This document shows, piece after piece, positions 42,917 through 51,490 of a stretch of DNA of 64,000 bases. Origin of the DNA: Bilifractor sp002394235. GTDB taxonomy: Bacteria; Bacillota; Clostridia; Lachnospirales; Lachnospiraceae. The stretch lies in contig NZ_JBQKGJ010000014.1 in assembly GCF_052118845.1 (NCBI RefSeq), forward strand, positions 16,606-80,605. Direction: 5' to 3'. Made by a program: the position numbers and the translations under genes. The notes under the pieces were generated by a model. That model was not told the origin of the DNA, searched no databases, and saw only the letters and a program-made list of their open reading frames with translations. Position 1 is the stretch's first letter. Each line of letters begins with the position of its first letter.

Positions 42917-45643
42917 ATGGCACCAAAGAAAAAATACGGAGTCAACGAACTCCGTGAGATGTTCCTTTCATTTTTTGAATCAAAGGGCTGTCTGAGGCTG
43001 AACAGTTTTTCACTCGTTCCGCACAATGACAATTCCCTTCTGATCATCAACTCCGGCATGGCTCCGATGAAGCCCTGGTTCACCGGGCAGGAGATTCCGC
43101 CGAGAAGAAGAGTTACCACCTGTCAGAAATGCATCCGTACCGGTGATCTGGAAAACGTCGGGAAAACCGCCCGTCACGGCACGTACTTCGAGATGCTTGG
43201 AAACTTTTCCTTCGGAGACTACTTCAAGAAAGAGGCGATTCCGTGGGCGTGGGAATTCCTGACCGAGGTTGTCGGTCTCGACGCGGACAGACTGTATCCC
43301 TCCGTATATGAAAAAGACGATGAGTCCTACAATATCTGGCTCAATGACATGCACATCCCTGCAGAGCGCATCTACAAATTCGGCAAGGAGGATAACTTCT
43401 GGGAGCACGGCTCCGGCCCCTGCGGTCCCTGTACAGAGATTTACTATGACAGAGGTCCCGAATTCGGAAACGGACCGGAGGATGTCATGGGCGGAGAGGG
43501 CGACCGCTTCATGGAAGTATGGAACGTCGTTTTCTCTCAGTTCAACAACGACGGACACGGCAATTACACCGACCTCGTACAGAAGAACATCGATACCGGA
43601 ATGGGACTTGAGCGTCTCGCGGTTGCCGTTCAGGGCGTCGGCTCCCTGTTCGATGTCGATACTGTAAAATCACTTCGTGACCTCGTATGCACCCTTGCGG
43701 GAGGCATCGCCTACGAGCAGCCGGACACCCATGATACCGACGTATCCGTCCGCATCTGCACCGACCACGCAAGAGCCATGACCTTCATGATCTCCGATGG
43801 CATCATGCCGTCCAACAACGGCCGCGGATATGTTCTGCGCCGCATCATCCGCCGCGCGGTCCGTCACGGAAGAAAGCTTGGCATCAAGGGTTCCTTCCTG
43901 ACAAAGCTCGCAGAGAATGTAATCGAGGGCTCGAAGGACGGCTATCCGGAGCTGGAGGAAAAGAGAGATTTCATTCTGAACGTCATCCAGGCAGAAGAGG
44001 ATAAATTCGAGAAAACCTATGAGCAGGGCATGGACATCCTTCAGAGCATGGAGGATGAACTGGAGGCAGCCGGCAGAAAAGAGCTCTCCGGTGAGAATGC
44101 CTTCAAGCTTTACGATACCTACGGATTCCCCATTGATAATACAAAGGAAATTCTGGAAGAAAAGGGCTATACCGTTGATGAAGCGGGCTTCAATGCCGCA
44201 ATGAAAAAACAGAAAGAAACCGCGCGCGAGGACCGCAAGAAATCCGGAAAATCCTCGACCTACATGGGCGCAGCGGCGACCATCTATGAGGAAATGGATC
44301 CAGCCATCAACTCCGAGTTTATCGGCTATGACAAAACACAGGCAGACAGCCGGATCGTAGCAATGGCAGCCTTCGCAGGCGAGGAAGAGGACAGTGACTC
44401 CGTCGTGGAAGCCCTCGCGGACGGACAGTCCGGCGCGATTATCACCGCTGAAACACCGTTCTACGGAACGATGGGCGGACAGGTCGGCGACATTGGAACC
44501 ATCGTTCTCGGCAGCGACGACAATGAGGCTGCCGCGCTCGGAAAGGGAGCTGCCGTATTCCAGGTAACCGCGACCGAACACGTAGCCGGCAATAAGATTG
44601 CCCACATCGGCAAGGTCGTAAAGGGCATGTTCAAGCTGGGCGACACAGTCACACTGAAGGTCGATGAGAAAGAACGCATGGCGACCTGCCGCAACCACAG
44701 CGCGACACACCTTCTCCAGAAGGCGCTCCGTGAAGTGCTCGGCACCCATGTGGAGCAGGCCGGCTCCTACCAGGATGCAGACCGCACCAGATTCGATTTC
44801 AGCCATTTCCAGGCCATGACCCCGGAAGAGCTGAAGAAGGTAGAAGACCTTGTCAATGAGAAGATCCAGGCAGGACTTCCGGTTAAGACAGAAATCATGA
44901 GTCTTGACGACGCGAAGAAGAGTGGTGCTATGGCGCTCTTCGGTGAGAAATATGGCGATAAGGTACGTGTCGTTCGTATGGGCGACTTTTCAACGGAGCT
45001 CTGCGGAGGTACCCACGTATCCAATACCCTGCAGATCGGACAGTTCAAGATTCTGTCCGAGAGCGGCGTAGCTGCCGGCGTCCGCAGGATCGAGGCGCTG
45101 ACCGGCGACAACGTAAGGAAATATTACGAGAAGCTGGAAGCACAGTTAAAGGATGCCGCTTCCCTCCTCAAGGCAACCCCTGACACTCTCGCGGATCATA
45201 TCCGAAAACTTCAGGATGAACTCAAGGCATCCCGCAGTGAGAACGAGTCGCTGAAAGCAAAGGAAGCACAGAATGCCCTGGGTGATGTCACCGGAAACGC
45301 AAAGGACATCAACGGCGTGAAATTTGTCGCCTCCGCTCTTAAGGATGTAGATCCTGATGAGCTGAGGAATCTCGGTGACAGCCTGAAGACAAAGCTGGGA
45401 GACGGCAGCGTCATCCTTCTTCTGGCAGACAACGGCGGAAAGGTCAACCTGATGTGCATGGCAGACGACACTGCCGTTGGAAAAGGTGCACATGCAGGCA
45501 ACATCATCCGTTCTGCCGCGAAGATCCTCGGTGGAGGCGGCGGCGGCCGCCCGAATATGGCACAGGCCGGCGGTAAGGATGCCACCAGAATCAACGACGC
45601 CATTGCAGATGCCGAGAATGTACTGAAAGCACAGATCCGGTAA
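42917..45643 (+). CDS. alaS: Alanyl-tRNA synthetase
   Basis: A 908-residue class II enzyme. The aminoacylation domain starts GVNELREMFLSFFESKGC and contains HNDNSLLIINSGMAPMKPWF. The editing domain holds the zinc motifs NHSATHLLQKALREVLG and STELCGGTHVSNT. The C-terminal Gly-rich loop ILGGGGGGRPNMAQAGGKD and coiled-coil (LQDELKASRSENESLKA) are normal. A 13-bp perfect terminator follows at 45776. Confidence 0.97.
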   Translation: MAPKKKYGVNELREMFLSFFESKGCLRLNSFSLVPHNDNSLLIINSGMAPMKPWFTGQEIPPRRRVTTCQKCIRTGDLENVGKTARHGTYFEMLGNFSFGDYFKKEAIPWAWEFLTEVVGLDADRLYPSVYEKDDESYNIWLNDMHIPAERIYKFGKEDNFWEHGSGPCGPCTEIYYDRGPEFGNGPEDVMGGEGDRFMEVWNVVFSQFNNDGHGNYTDLVQKNIDTGMGLERLAVAVQGVGSLFDVDTVKSLRDLVCTLAGGIAYEQPDTHDTDVSVRICTDHARAMTFMISDGIMPSNNGRGYVLRRIIRRAVRHGRKLGIKGSFLTKLAENVIEGSKDGYPELEEKRDFILNVIQAEEDKFEKTYEQGMDILQSMEDELEAAGRKELSGENAFKLYDTYGFPIDNTKEILEEKGYTVDEAGFNAAMKKQKETAREDRKKSGKSSTYMGAAATIYEEMDPAINSEFIGYDKTQADSRIVAMAAFAGEEEDSDSVVEALADGQSGAIITAETPFYGTMGGQVGDIGTIVLGSDDNEAAALGKGAAVFQVTATEHVAGNKIAHIGKVVKGMFKLGDTVTLKVDEKERMATCRNHSATHLLQKALREVLGTHVEQAGSYQDADRTRFDFSHFQAMTPEELKKVEDLVNEKIQAGLPVKTEIMSLDDAKKSGAMALFGEKYGDKVRVVRMGDFSTELCGGTHVSNTLQIGQFKILSESGVAAGVRRIEALTGDNVRKYYEKLEAQLKDAASLLKATPDTLADHIRKLQDELKASRSENESLKAKEAQNALGDVTGNAKDINGVKFVASALKDVDPDELRNLGDSLKTKLGDGSVILLLADNGGKVNLMCMADDTAVGKGAHAGNIIRSAAKILGGGGGGRPNMAQAGGKDATRINDAIADAENVLKAQIR

Positions 45644-46096
45644 TTCTGAACCGCTTAAGAGCGCAGAACCGGATATATGCCTGTCATCTGTATGATGCTG
45701 AACGATTCGGATTCTGACTGGGATCAAACGCAATGCAGTGCTGATTCATTTATCAAAGCTGGATTGTCGAGTTTTAAAGCCAGCGCACTGTTCCCCGACG
45801 GGACTGGTGCGCTGGCTTTTTTGATATGCGTAATAGAAAGGCTTCCGATTCCCACCGCCTCTGACGCAGCTTCTGCCACCTGCGTCTCATAGTGAAGCGC
45901 CCAGATGACAGACAACCGCAGCCAGGGCCAAGGAGTGTCCAGACTTCCCGGCAAACTCCATTCGTTCTGCCTCCATTACAAATGCCGCTTTCCTGTCACT
46001 CATCCGTTTTCTTCATTACATCTTCTGAAATTTGTGTTATTTTATTTATATCTGATAAGACGAAGGAAAGACTAATCGGTGAAAGAGGAGAAAAAC
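45644..46096. other. 453-bp region with terminator and a possible decayed minus-strand frame
   Basis: After the alaS terminator (45776-45825), the minus strand shows a protein-like text in two frames at about 45840-45990 (MSDRKAAFVMEAERMEFAG, then a shift). Neither part can be assigned, and it may be a remnant or chance. The last 60 bases before the next gene are AT-rich and could carry its promoter. Confidence 0.4.
45776..45825 (+). terminator. Strong terminator after alaS
   Basis: AAAGCCAGCGCAC (45776-45788) pairs perfectly with GTGCGCTGGCTTT (45807-45819), followed by TTTTTTG. The A-run on the other side could make it work in both directions. Confidence 0.92.
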
Positions 46097-46579
46097 ATGG
46101 ATGAATTTAGAAAGATGCGGCGCTTTAAACAGGAAATTACAAGAGAAGAGTGTATCGAAGTCTTAAAGAAGGCTCCACGCGGTATTATGGCCTTCCACGG
46201 AGAGAATGGCTATCCATACGCAATTCCACTCAATCAGTATTACGATGAAGCGGATGGCAGGCTCTACTTCCATGGCGCAAAGGATGGTCTGAAAATCGAT
46301 CTCCTGGCAAAGGATAATAAGGTCTGTTTCACCGTAATGGATGAAGGCTTTGTGAAGGAAGGCGAGTGGGCTCTGAATATCAAGAGTGTGGTCTGCCTGG
46401 GAAGACTGGAGACAGTTACCGATCATGATAAGGCAATCGAACATTGCCGTATGCTCGGCAGAAAATTCTATCCATCTCATGAAGCGGTAGAGGAAGAGAT
46501 CGCGAAAGCTGGTGACAGAGTGAATGTGCTGGCTATGACGATCGATCGTATGACCGGGAAACTCGTCAATGAATCATAA
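46097..46579 (+). CDS. Pyridoxamine 5'-phosphate oxidase-family flavoprotein (NimA-like)
   Basis: A 160-residue split-barrel flavin-binding protein. The start MRRFKQEITREECIEVLK with APRGIMAFHGENGYPYAIPLNQYY matches the NimA-like branch often annotated as nitroimidazole resistance or PNPOx-related. It likely binds FMN or F420-like cofactor; the substrate is unknown, and nitroimidazole resistance should not be assumed. ATG 46097 follows GAGGAG at 46085-46090. It is the last gene before the AT-richer accessory region. A hairpin follows. Confidence 0.85.
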   Translation: MDEFRKMRRFKQEITREECIEVLKKAPRGIMAFHGENGYPYAIPLNQYYDEADGRLYFHGAKDGLKIDLLAKDNKVCFTVMDEGFVKEGEWALNIKSVVCLGRLETVTDHDKAIEHCRMLGRKFYPSHEAVEEEIAKAGDRVNVLAMTIDRMTGKLVNES

Positions 46580-46619
46580 TTGTTCATCAAATTATTATTG
46601 ACGCATAATGACGAACAAT
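46579..46619. terminator. Hairpin after the flavoprotein gene, possible terminator
   Basis: ATTGTTCATCA (46579-46589) pairs with TGACGAACAAT (46609-46619) with one mismatch. There is no clean T-run on the plus strand, so its strength is uncertain. Confidence 0.45.
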
Positions 46620-46688
46620 ACAGAAAGTGAGAAAAAAAGTATGAAACCATTGTAGTTTGACGCATTTTAATCATATTTAACAGCGTTA

Positions 46689-47627
46689 TTAAAGATGGTA
46701 CCTGGAGATATCGTCCCAGTTTGAAGGAAATCCCATGTATGTAAGGAGGTCAGATTCGGACAAACGAGTACTTGCTTTGAGATATTTCGCAATGATGGCT
46801 TTTAATTTCCTTTTATAGGAGCGAAAGTCATCACCCCGGAGAAGATAGCGGAACATAATCACTACACCAAAGTAGTCGTTTTTGCCCATGGTATAATGCT
46901 GTCCCTTTTTCGGTATGTTCAGCTTGTGGTGCAGCCGCGTATCGGGAAAATCATGCTGCAAGAGGCGGAATGAATACAGTCTTTCGTTATGAGCACACAC
47001 ATTTCTGAAATATGTAAGGCAACTTAAAGCACCCGCCAATTGTTTTTCGGAAAAATGTACATAAACTCCGGCAATTGCACGCTGCTGCTGAATCTGAAGA
47101 ACAGAATACATCTTAGATAGCTGACCAAAGGTCAATGCTTTTCGAAGAACCCAAAGCGGTACGTTTTGATGTACGTTTCGCTGATGAACGATGTAATTAT
47201 GGTCTGTGCTGCGGTTTGCGATTCTGTCAAGAATATTGATAAGCCCCGAAACCATTTTGATATTCGAGGCCTTTTGTGAGTAATTGTTCGGGTCCAGATA
47301 AGCGGCCTGCCGCTCACCGAAATGGCTGCAGAAAGCATCAGAAATAAGCTGACCTATTTTTTGTTCAATAATATTCAGGTAGTCAAAAGTAAGAGAACGC
47401 AGGGACTTGTCAAACTGGTAAAGAGCAACCACGTCTTCAAATGTTGTTCTGGCCTCATATTTCCGTGTCATTGGATTGATAAAAGGCGTTTTATATCCGC
47501 CGATCAGTGAAAAATAGCCGATGTCTGTTAACCTTTGCGTTGCATATGGGATATCAGCAATGATCAATCCTTTGCTTTGGGAGAGCAGATTGATTTGATC
47601 CGAATAATTGAGATAGGGTTTTATCAT
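46689..47627 (-). CDS. Abi family (AbiD/F-like) HEPN protein, putative phage-defence toxin
   Basis: A 312-residue protein of the Abi_2 family. The order IKPYLNYSDQINLLSQSKGL at the start, DIGYFSLIGGYKTPF, VALYQFDKSLRSL and YFRNVCAHNERLYS (Arg208 to His213, the HEPN RxxxxH ribonuclease motif) is characteristic. AbiD/AbiF proteins cause abortive infection in lactococci, and HEPN proteins are usually RNases. I chose the ATG at 47627 (GGAGAA six bases upstream); the frame continues further but crosses a promoter and a GC-rich hairpin. AbiF relatives have been linked to the origin of Cas13 and to RNA antitoxins, which makes the leader RNA upstream notable. Confidence 0.87.
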   Translation of the reverse strand: MIKPYLNYSDQINLLSQSKGLIIADIPYATQRLTDIGYFSLIGGYKTPFINPMTRKYEARTTFEDVVALYQFDKSLRSLTFDYLNIIEQKIGQLISDAFCSHFGERQAAYLDPNNYSQKASNIKMVSGLINILDRIANRSTDHNYIVHQRNVHQNVPLWVLRKALTFGQLSKMYSVLQIQQQRAIAGVYVHFSEKQLAGALSCLTYFRNVCAHNERLYSFRLLQHDFPDTRLHHKLNIPKKGQHYTMGKNDYFGVVIMFRYLLRGDDFRSYKRKLKAIIAKYLKASTRLSESDLLTYMGFPSNWDDISRYHL

Positions 47628-47641
47628 AGCGGTTCTCCAAT

Positions 47642-47712
47642 GCAAAATTAAAGGAGGGCCCGCAGGTCCTCCCGCGGTTCCAGTCCTCGTAGGTGTCCGG
47701 AACCTGATCACT
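47642..47712 (-). ncRNA. Short structured leader RNA upstream of the Abi gene
   Basis: Read on the minus strand, about 70 nt from the predicted start (47712) hold a hairpin GGTTCC/GGAACC (47704-47676) and then GGAGG-A-CC/GG-CCTCC (47672-47653), followed by TTTAATTTT, which has terminator form. The Abi gene begins 15 bases after the tract. Most transcripts could thus end as a small RNA. Its GC-rich structure contrasts with the AT-rich neighbourhood. A role as RNA antitoxin is inference. Confidence 0.55.
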
Positions 47713-47718
47713 AAAGAC

Positions 47719-47747
47719 AATATAACCGGAATGGTGGAATTTGTCAA
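47719..47747 (-). promoter_or_regulatory. Promoter of the leader RNA and Abi gene
   Basis: On the minus strand TTGACA (47747-47742) and TATATT (47724-47719) are 17 bases apart, a near-consensus sigma-A promoter. Confidence 0.85.
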
Positions 47748-47915
47748 CCTGTCTGATTTTTGCGTCAGATGTGCAAGATAACAAATGGCTGATATGGTCA
47801 GGAGGATTGTCAATGCATCCTAAACGTGTCGGCGGATAATTTCAATGTCACGGTATGTGAAAACAGCTGATCGTTTACACCCGCAGGATCAAACCTGTAA
47901 GAATGGAGACCCATC

Positions 47916-48749
47916 ATGAAAGCGAACCATCGGCGAATTCTCACAGAATACGTTAAACAGCTTGAGAAGGGAATGTATTCTGCGTTTATTGACAGTTCTG
48001 TCAATACAAATCTCGCCTATAAGCCGGAATTCGTATCCAATAATTACCACGAAGGCAGGAAGGTCCTGTCGGCACTGGAGAATGAACTGCTTCAATGTGA
48101 AGAATTTTACATCAGTGTCGCTTTCATCACACTCGGCGGGATAACTCCTCTTCTTCAGACATTTAAGGAGTTAGAGGAGCGGGGGATTCCGGGCAAAATT
48201 CTCACCACCAATTACCTGAATTTCAGCGAACCCCGTGCCATCTAGAAGCTTCACGAGCTGTCAAATCTGGAAATACGAATGTACATGTCGGATGATGACG
48301 AGGGCTTCCATACGAAGGGATATATTTTCAAGAATAAAGATGTATATCGGATCATCGTCGGAAGCTCCAATATGACGCTGACGGCTCTCACCAAAAATAA
48401 AGAATGGAATACGAAAATCATATCCACGGAATTCGGAGAATATTCCGAGCGTATTCTCACAGAATTCCAAGATCTTTGGGCTTCGGACAAAACCAGAGAA
48501 TACCATTCGTTTATCGATGAATACCGAACAGCGTTTGAGATTTCAAGAAAACAGCGTCAGATCGCCCGGGACGCAATTCAGGAGAGCGGCGCGCTGGATT
48601 TTGAGTTGTACCGACTGAAACCTAATGCGATGCAAACCGCCTTTATAACCAGCCTGAGGAATTTGATGAAAAGAGGCGAAAAGAGGGCACTTCTGATTTC
48701 TGCAACAGGGGACGGTGCAATAATACAGACAGGACGAAAAGCCGCTTAA
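47916..48749 (+). pseudogene. Broken PLD-helicase (DUF3427-type) gene
   Basis: The N-terminal third of a PLD-nuclease/superfamily 2 helicase can be read: MKANHRRILTEYVKQLEKG, then ISVAFITLGGITPLLQTF and, after a stop, GFHTKGYIFKN with GSSNMT (the HxK and N of a PLD motif) and LRNLMKRGEKRALLISATG, where the Walker A should start. An in-frame TAG at 48243 interrupts it (PRAI, stop, KLHEL). After ISATG the sequence leaves the family (DGAIIQTGRKAA) and the ATPase domains are gone. Both lesions mean it is non-functional. Full-length relatives are found in defence islands. Confidence 0.8.
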
Positions 48750-48780
48750 AATAAGGCTTTTTCGGACCTGTCTTTTCTTT
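48728..48780 (+). terminator. Long hairpin at the break point of the helicase gene
   Basis: GACAGG-CG-AAAAGCC on the left pairs with GGCTTTTTCG-CCTGTC on the right, then TTTTCTTTT. The right arm (CGGACCTGTCTTTT) is repeated at about 50237-50251, suggesting that both come from a mobile or repeated element. Confidence 0.6.
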
Positions 48781-49042
48781 TGGCCGGGTGCCGGGCCAGG
48801 GTAAACGAGGCAGAATACATATATGTTCTTGAAACTGGAGATATAAAAAACTGGAAAGGGATGAGAGTACTGAGAGATCAGCGATATATAGATATGCTCA
48901 AATTTGGGCAACAAAAAAGAGAGCCACAGAGTGACTCTCCCAGTGCAGTCCGAAAACATACACCTCAATCGTGAAATCAGTATACCAAAATACAGACTTG
49001 AAGGCAAGCTTTATTTGCTCAATGTGGGGTATGAGAATAGGA
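48750..49042. other. 293-bp region without assigned gene
   Basis: Besides the hairpin above there is a 64-codon plus-strand frame (48780-48974) whose middle (EAEYIYVLETGDIKNWKGMR) looks protein-like, but it lacks a ribosome site and recognisable family. A second hairpin GAGAGCCAC-AGA-GTGACTCTC lies at 48920-48940. Confidence 0.4.
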
Positions 49043-50017
49043 CTATGAGTTCAAATATGCTTCGAGTGAGGTGATTTTGGAAGCAACATTCTGCTGGATG
49101 ATCATGCTATAAATCTCCGGTGTAACCGAGGATTTAAGAAGAGCATTCTGTTCCTTATACTGACGCAATAAATCCTTTGCTCGTGTGTTGTTGAAGTCAA
49201 TTCGCTTAAGTAAACAACAGATGATAATTATGTAATCTACCAATGAGTAAAGCGTGATATTTTGTATTCCGGTTTCTTTCTCAACCCACCTTTTGAGAAC
49301 ATTACTGATGTTGCGATCTTTGAATCTGGTATCAAAAATAATGTTGTTGTGAGCAACTGCATTACGTAATGCTTTTAAGGTGAAGAGAACAGTAGAGAGC
49401 AGTTCTCGATTAGTATCGATTGAAACATCAAATAAATCAATCTGATTCAGAATATCCTCACGAGTTGCAGTATTGAGGCATTCAAAAAAACTTGCGAGAT
49501 CTTTGAGGCACAAAATCTCAAAAATTGCCCATAGAGGTGCATCTTCACCTCGGTTATAAAAATGGCGTACCATTTGATTTTCTCGACGATCTTCGTCGCT
49601 GTATCTTCTGGATAACTGAGAATATACAGAGTTCCGGAGTTTTAATCGTTTGAGCTGCAATTTTGCATTGGATGGATTATCTGACATTCGTTCTTTGTAG
49701 ACGTAGTCAAACGTTCCCTGTCTCAAGCCTTCTACTGATGTATTACAAACAATGTTTTTAAGTGCAGTTTCTAAAAACATCAGTGTGGGATATAGTGCAG
49801 CCTTCATATTGTTATCATATTCAATGACAGCTACAACTTCACTGAAGTCGGTATAAGGAATTTGGGCGTTCTGCTTTCTGACAAAGCGATAACCCTTATA
49901 CCCATGGTAGTATCCATAACTTACAAGCTGCTTTTTTTGCTTACTTCCATTGATTTGAACATTGCAGTCATTCCGCAGGTGACGCATGAGTCCATTTATT
50001 GTTTGAGGAGATGCCAT
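49043..50017 (-). CDS. Second Abi family HEPN protein
   Basis: A 324-residue Abi_2-type protein, distantly related to the one at 46689. Shared traits are an N-terminal helical part, DFSEVVAVIEYDNNMKAAL (corresponding to the VALYQFDKSL segment), APLWAIFEILCLKDLASFFE and ALRNAVAHNNIIFD with the HEPN Arg218-xxxx-His223 motif. It should be an RNase-type abortive infection protein. The AAGAAGG ribosome site directly before the ATG is part of an 11-bp inverted repeat (separate entry), so translation may be held off in the folded leader. Confidence 0.85.
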   Translation of the reverse strand: MASPQTINGLMRHLRNDCNVQINGSKQKKQLVSYGYYHGYKGYRFVRKQNAQIPYTDFSEVVAVIEYDNNMKAALYPTLMFLETALKNIVCNTSVEGLRQGTFDYVYKERMSDNPSNAKLQLKRLKLRNSVYSQLSRRYSDEDRRENQMVRHFYNRGEDAPLWAIFEILCLKDLASFFECLNTATREDILNQIDLFDVSIDTNRELLSTVLFTLKALRNAVAHNNIIFDTRFKDRNISNVLKRWVEKETGIQNITLYSLVDYIIIICCLLKRIDFNNTRAKDLLRQYKEQNALLKSSVTPEIYSMIIQQNVASKITSLEAYLNS

Positions 50018-50024
50018 TAGCTAT

Positions 50025-50100
50025 CCTTCTTTCTTAATATAAGATCAATATAATTTCCTTAAATGATATCAGAAAAAGCTGTTTAGCACAAGAAAGAAGG
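50025..50100 (-). promoter_or_regulatory. Inverted repeat that can hide the Abi ribosome site
   Basis: CCTTCTTTCTT (50025-50035) and AAGAAAGAAGG (50090-50100) are perfect 11-bp complements. On the Abi transcript the downstream arm contains the AAGAAGG ribosome site eight bases before the ATG, so a leader starting upstream of 50100 could fold and block translation. Confidence 0.6.
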
Positions 50101-50154
50101 TGTTTGGATACTTAAATGATAATATGTGGTTAAAAAACAAACAAACGACAAAAC

Positions 50155-50251
50155 CCGATTTTTGAAAAGACAGATCTGGATAACTGAAAAACTTTGCAAA
50201 TCACAAGTTGATGATATGTAGAGGTTTCAGTGCGTCCGGACCTGTCTTTTT
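50155..50251. repeat. Inverted repeat with an 87-bp span
   Basis: AAAAGACAGATCTGG (50168-50182) and CCGGACCTGTCTTTT (about 50237-50251) match 13 of 15 bases in inverted orientation. The right arm recurs at 48765-48779. It could be a bidirectional terminator or a small inverted-repeat element. Confidence 0.6.
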
Positions 50252-50486
50252 TGCGCTCATTTTTTCTTCCTGCCGCCTTTACCGCGCCGGCTTCCGGGAA
50301 CGGATCTTGAGAAATACCCGGGCAATGCAAAATACATAGAAGCAATTGAAGATTTGTAGAAGCACGAAGATGAAATGTCCGGCAACCAGGAATTTAGGCA
50401 GATAATTATTCCAATCACCAAATTATATAAACCATCTGTAAGAAATGAAAAATCATATGTTGCCTGTATGAATGTAAGTTGTATTT

Positions 50487-50903
50487 ATGATTCTGGGAAT
50501 GGTTATTTTGTTTCTGCGAATCAACCCGCAGAACTTTATAGCCCACTATCTTTTCCTTTTCATGTCAATGCTGTTTGTTATAGCAGTTGATGGAATTACG
50601 TTGTTCAACTATTTCCGAACAACACAGGAGCAAAAAGAACTAAGAATGTACCATACTTATCTGCCGGTCGTTGAAAGCCTGATTTCCGACGTGCGCCAAA
50701 AACAACATAATTATGCAAACAGTCTTCAGTTGATTCGAGGGCTGGCTTTTTCCTGTAAGGATTTTGAAACTTTAAAGAATGCATTATTGCAGAATACAAG
50801 AGATGATCTGCATTCTGACTACAGGGTGGAATTGATGCGATTAAATCAGCTTCTCATTTTTTCAATATTTCCCTTAAAAACTTTTCCGTGTAATTCTCTA
50901 TAA
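50487..50903 (+). pseudogene. Truncated GHKL (AgrC-type) sensor histidine kinase
   Basis: A 138-codon frame begins inside a membrane segment (ILGMVILFLRINPQNF, FLFMSMLFVIAVDG) and runs into the histidine box region LISDVRQKQHNYANSLQLIRGLAF, where the His is the phosphorylation site of GHKL kinases. It stops after 50 more residues, before the N and G boxes of the ATPase domain. Both the N-terminal sensor part and the catalytic domain are missing, so it is a remnant. It may have regulated the neighbouring transporter genes. Confidence 0.75.
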
Positions 50904-50947
50904 CGGTCAAACCGGAAGAGCCTTTAGCGAACTGCTGCACAAACATA

Positions 50948-51349
50948 TTACTTTTTCAGCAGTTCTTTTTTCTTTGCTTCAATCAGTTTCTCAAGCTGCT
51001 CGATTTCATGGATGTCTTCTGAATCAGACACAAACTGTCTCACAAGTTGCATAGTATTCCCGTCTCCTGCGGATTGACGATAGCAGTCAGCCCAGTATGC
51101 GTCCCGCTCTAACACGGGGACATAGGAGCGGGCGAGAACCGTGTTGCTGTAGACGATATCCGCTACTTTAATTGCATTTTTCTTCAGCAGAGTCCGCAGA
51201 CAAACGGCGATGGTATTCGGGTTGACCGTGCCAAGCTGTCGGATGTCGGCCGCCGTTAAAGGACGGTCACTTTTCCATAATATTTCCATTACATCAAGTT
51301 CTTTCCCGGTCAGATGAATGGTTTTCTGTTTTTCTCTTGCATTAGTCAT
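50948..51349 (-). CDS. BlaI/MecI/CopY family repressor
   Basis: A 133-residue winged-helix repressor. The DNA-binding part reads LTGKELDVMEILWKSDRPLTAADI (near residue 18) and NTIAVCLRTLLKKNAI; the C-terminal helix (IEQLEKLIEAKKKELLKK) is the dimer part. BlaI-type repressors are cut or released by BlaR1-type membrane proteases in response to cell-wall drugs. A BlaR1-like gene (51942) lies divergently nearby and is the likely partner. The start at 51349 (GAGGAA upstream) is favoured over 51364. Confidence 0.88.
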   Translation of the reverse strand: MTNAREKQKTIHLTGKELDVMEILWKSDRPLTAADIRQLGTVNPNTIAVCLRTLLKKNAIKVADIVYSNTVLARSYVPVLERDAYWADCYRQSAGDGNTMQLVRQFVSDSEDIHEIEQLEKLIEAKKKELLKK

Positions 51350-51412
51350 AGCGATGTTCCTCATTATGTTTCCTGATCAATTATCGATTCAGTAATAATT
51401 TACTGCATTTCA

Positions 51413-51484
51413 TACAAAATGTCTATGCGCTTTCTGGTATTATCTCCAATAGATAAATAAATAATGACGATGTAAAATATTACA
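51413..51484. promoter_or_regulatory. Candidate BlaI operators and promoter of the repressor gene
   Basis: On the minus strand TAGACA, 17 bases and TAAATT (51425 down to 51397) could be the repressor's promoter. Its -35 overlaps TACAAAATGTCTA (51413-51425), and a second palindrome TGTAAAATATTACA lies at 51471-51484. Both have the ACA/TGT arms of BlaI/MecI sites, though with other spacing than the Staphylococcus consensus. Autoregulation is inference. Confidence 0.4.
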
Positions 51485-51490
51485 CAAGCA

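Larger units (their letters stand above)
50018..50486. other. 469-bp region upstream of the second Abi gene
   Basis: It holds the Abi leader with an 11-bp inverted repeat, a direct repeat TTAAATGATA (50059 and 50113), a long inverted repeat (50155-50251) and, from 50260 to 50486, GC-mixed DNA with no recognised gene. A plus-strand text GNAKYIEAIEDL near 50320 may be a remnant. Confidence 0.5.

Noticed and set aside
46079..46096. A GTG start for the NimA-like gene
   Set aside because: The GAGGAG ribosome site lies inside this extension and serves ATG 46097.
47628..47813. A 62-residue N-terminal extension of the first Abi protein
   Set aside because: The extension crosses a near-consensus promoter and a terminator-like hairpin, and lacks family similarity.
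48780..48974. A 64-residue gene after the broken helicase
   Set aside because: The middle looks protein-like, but there is no start signal or family, and the end crosses a hairpin.
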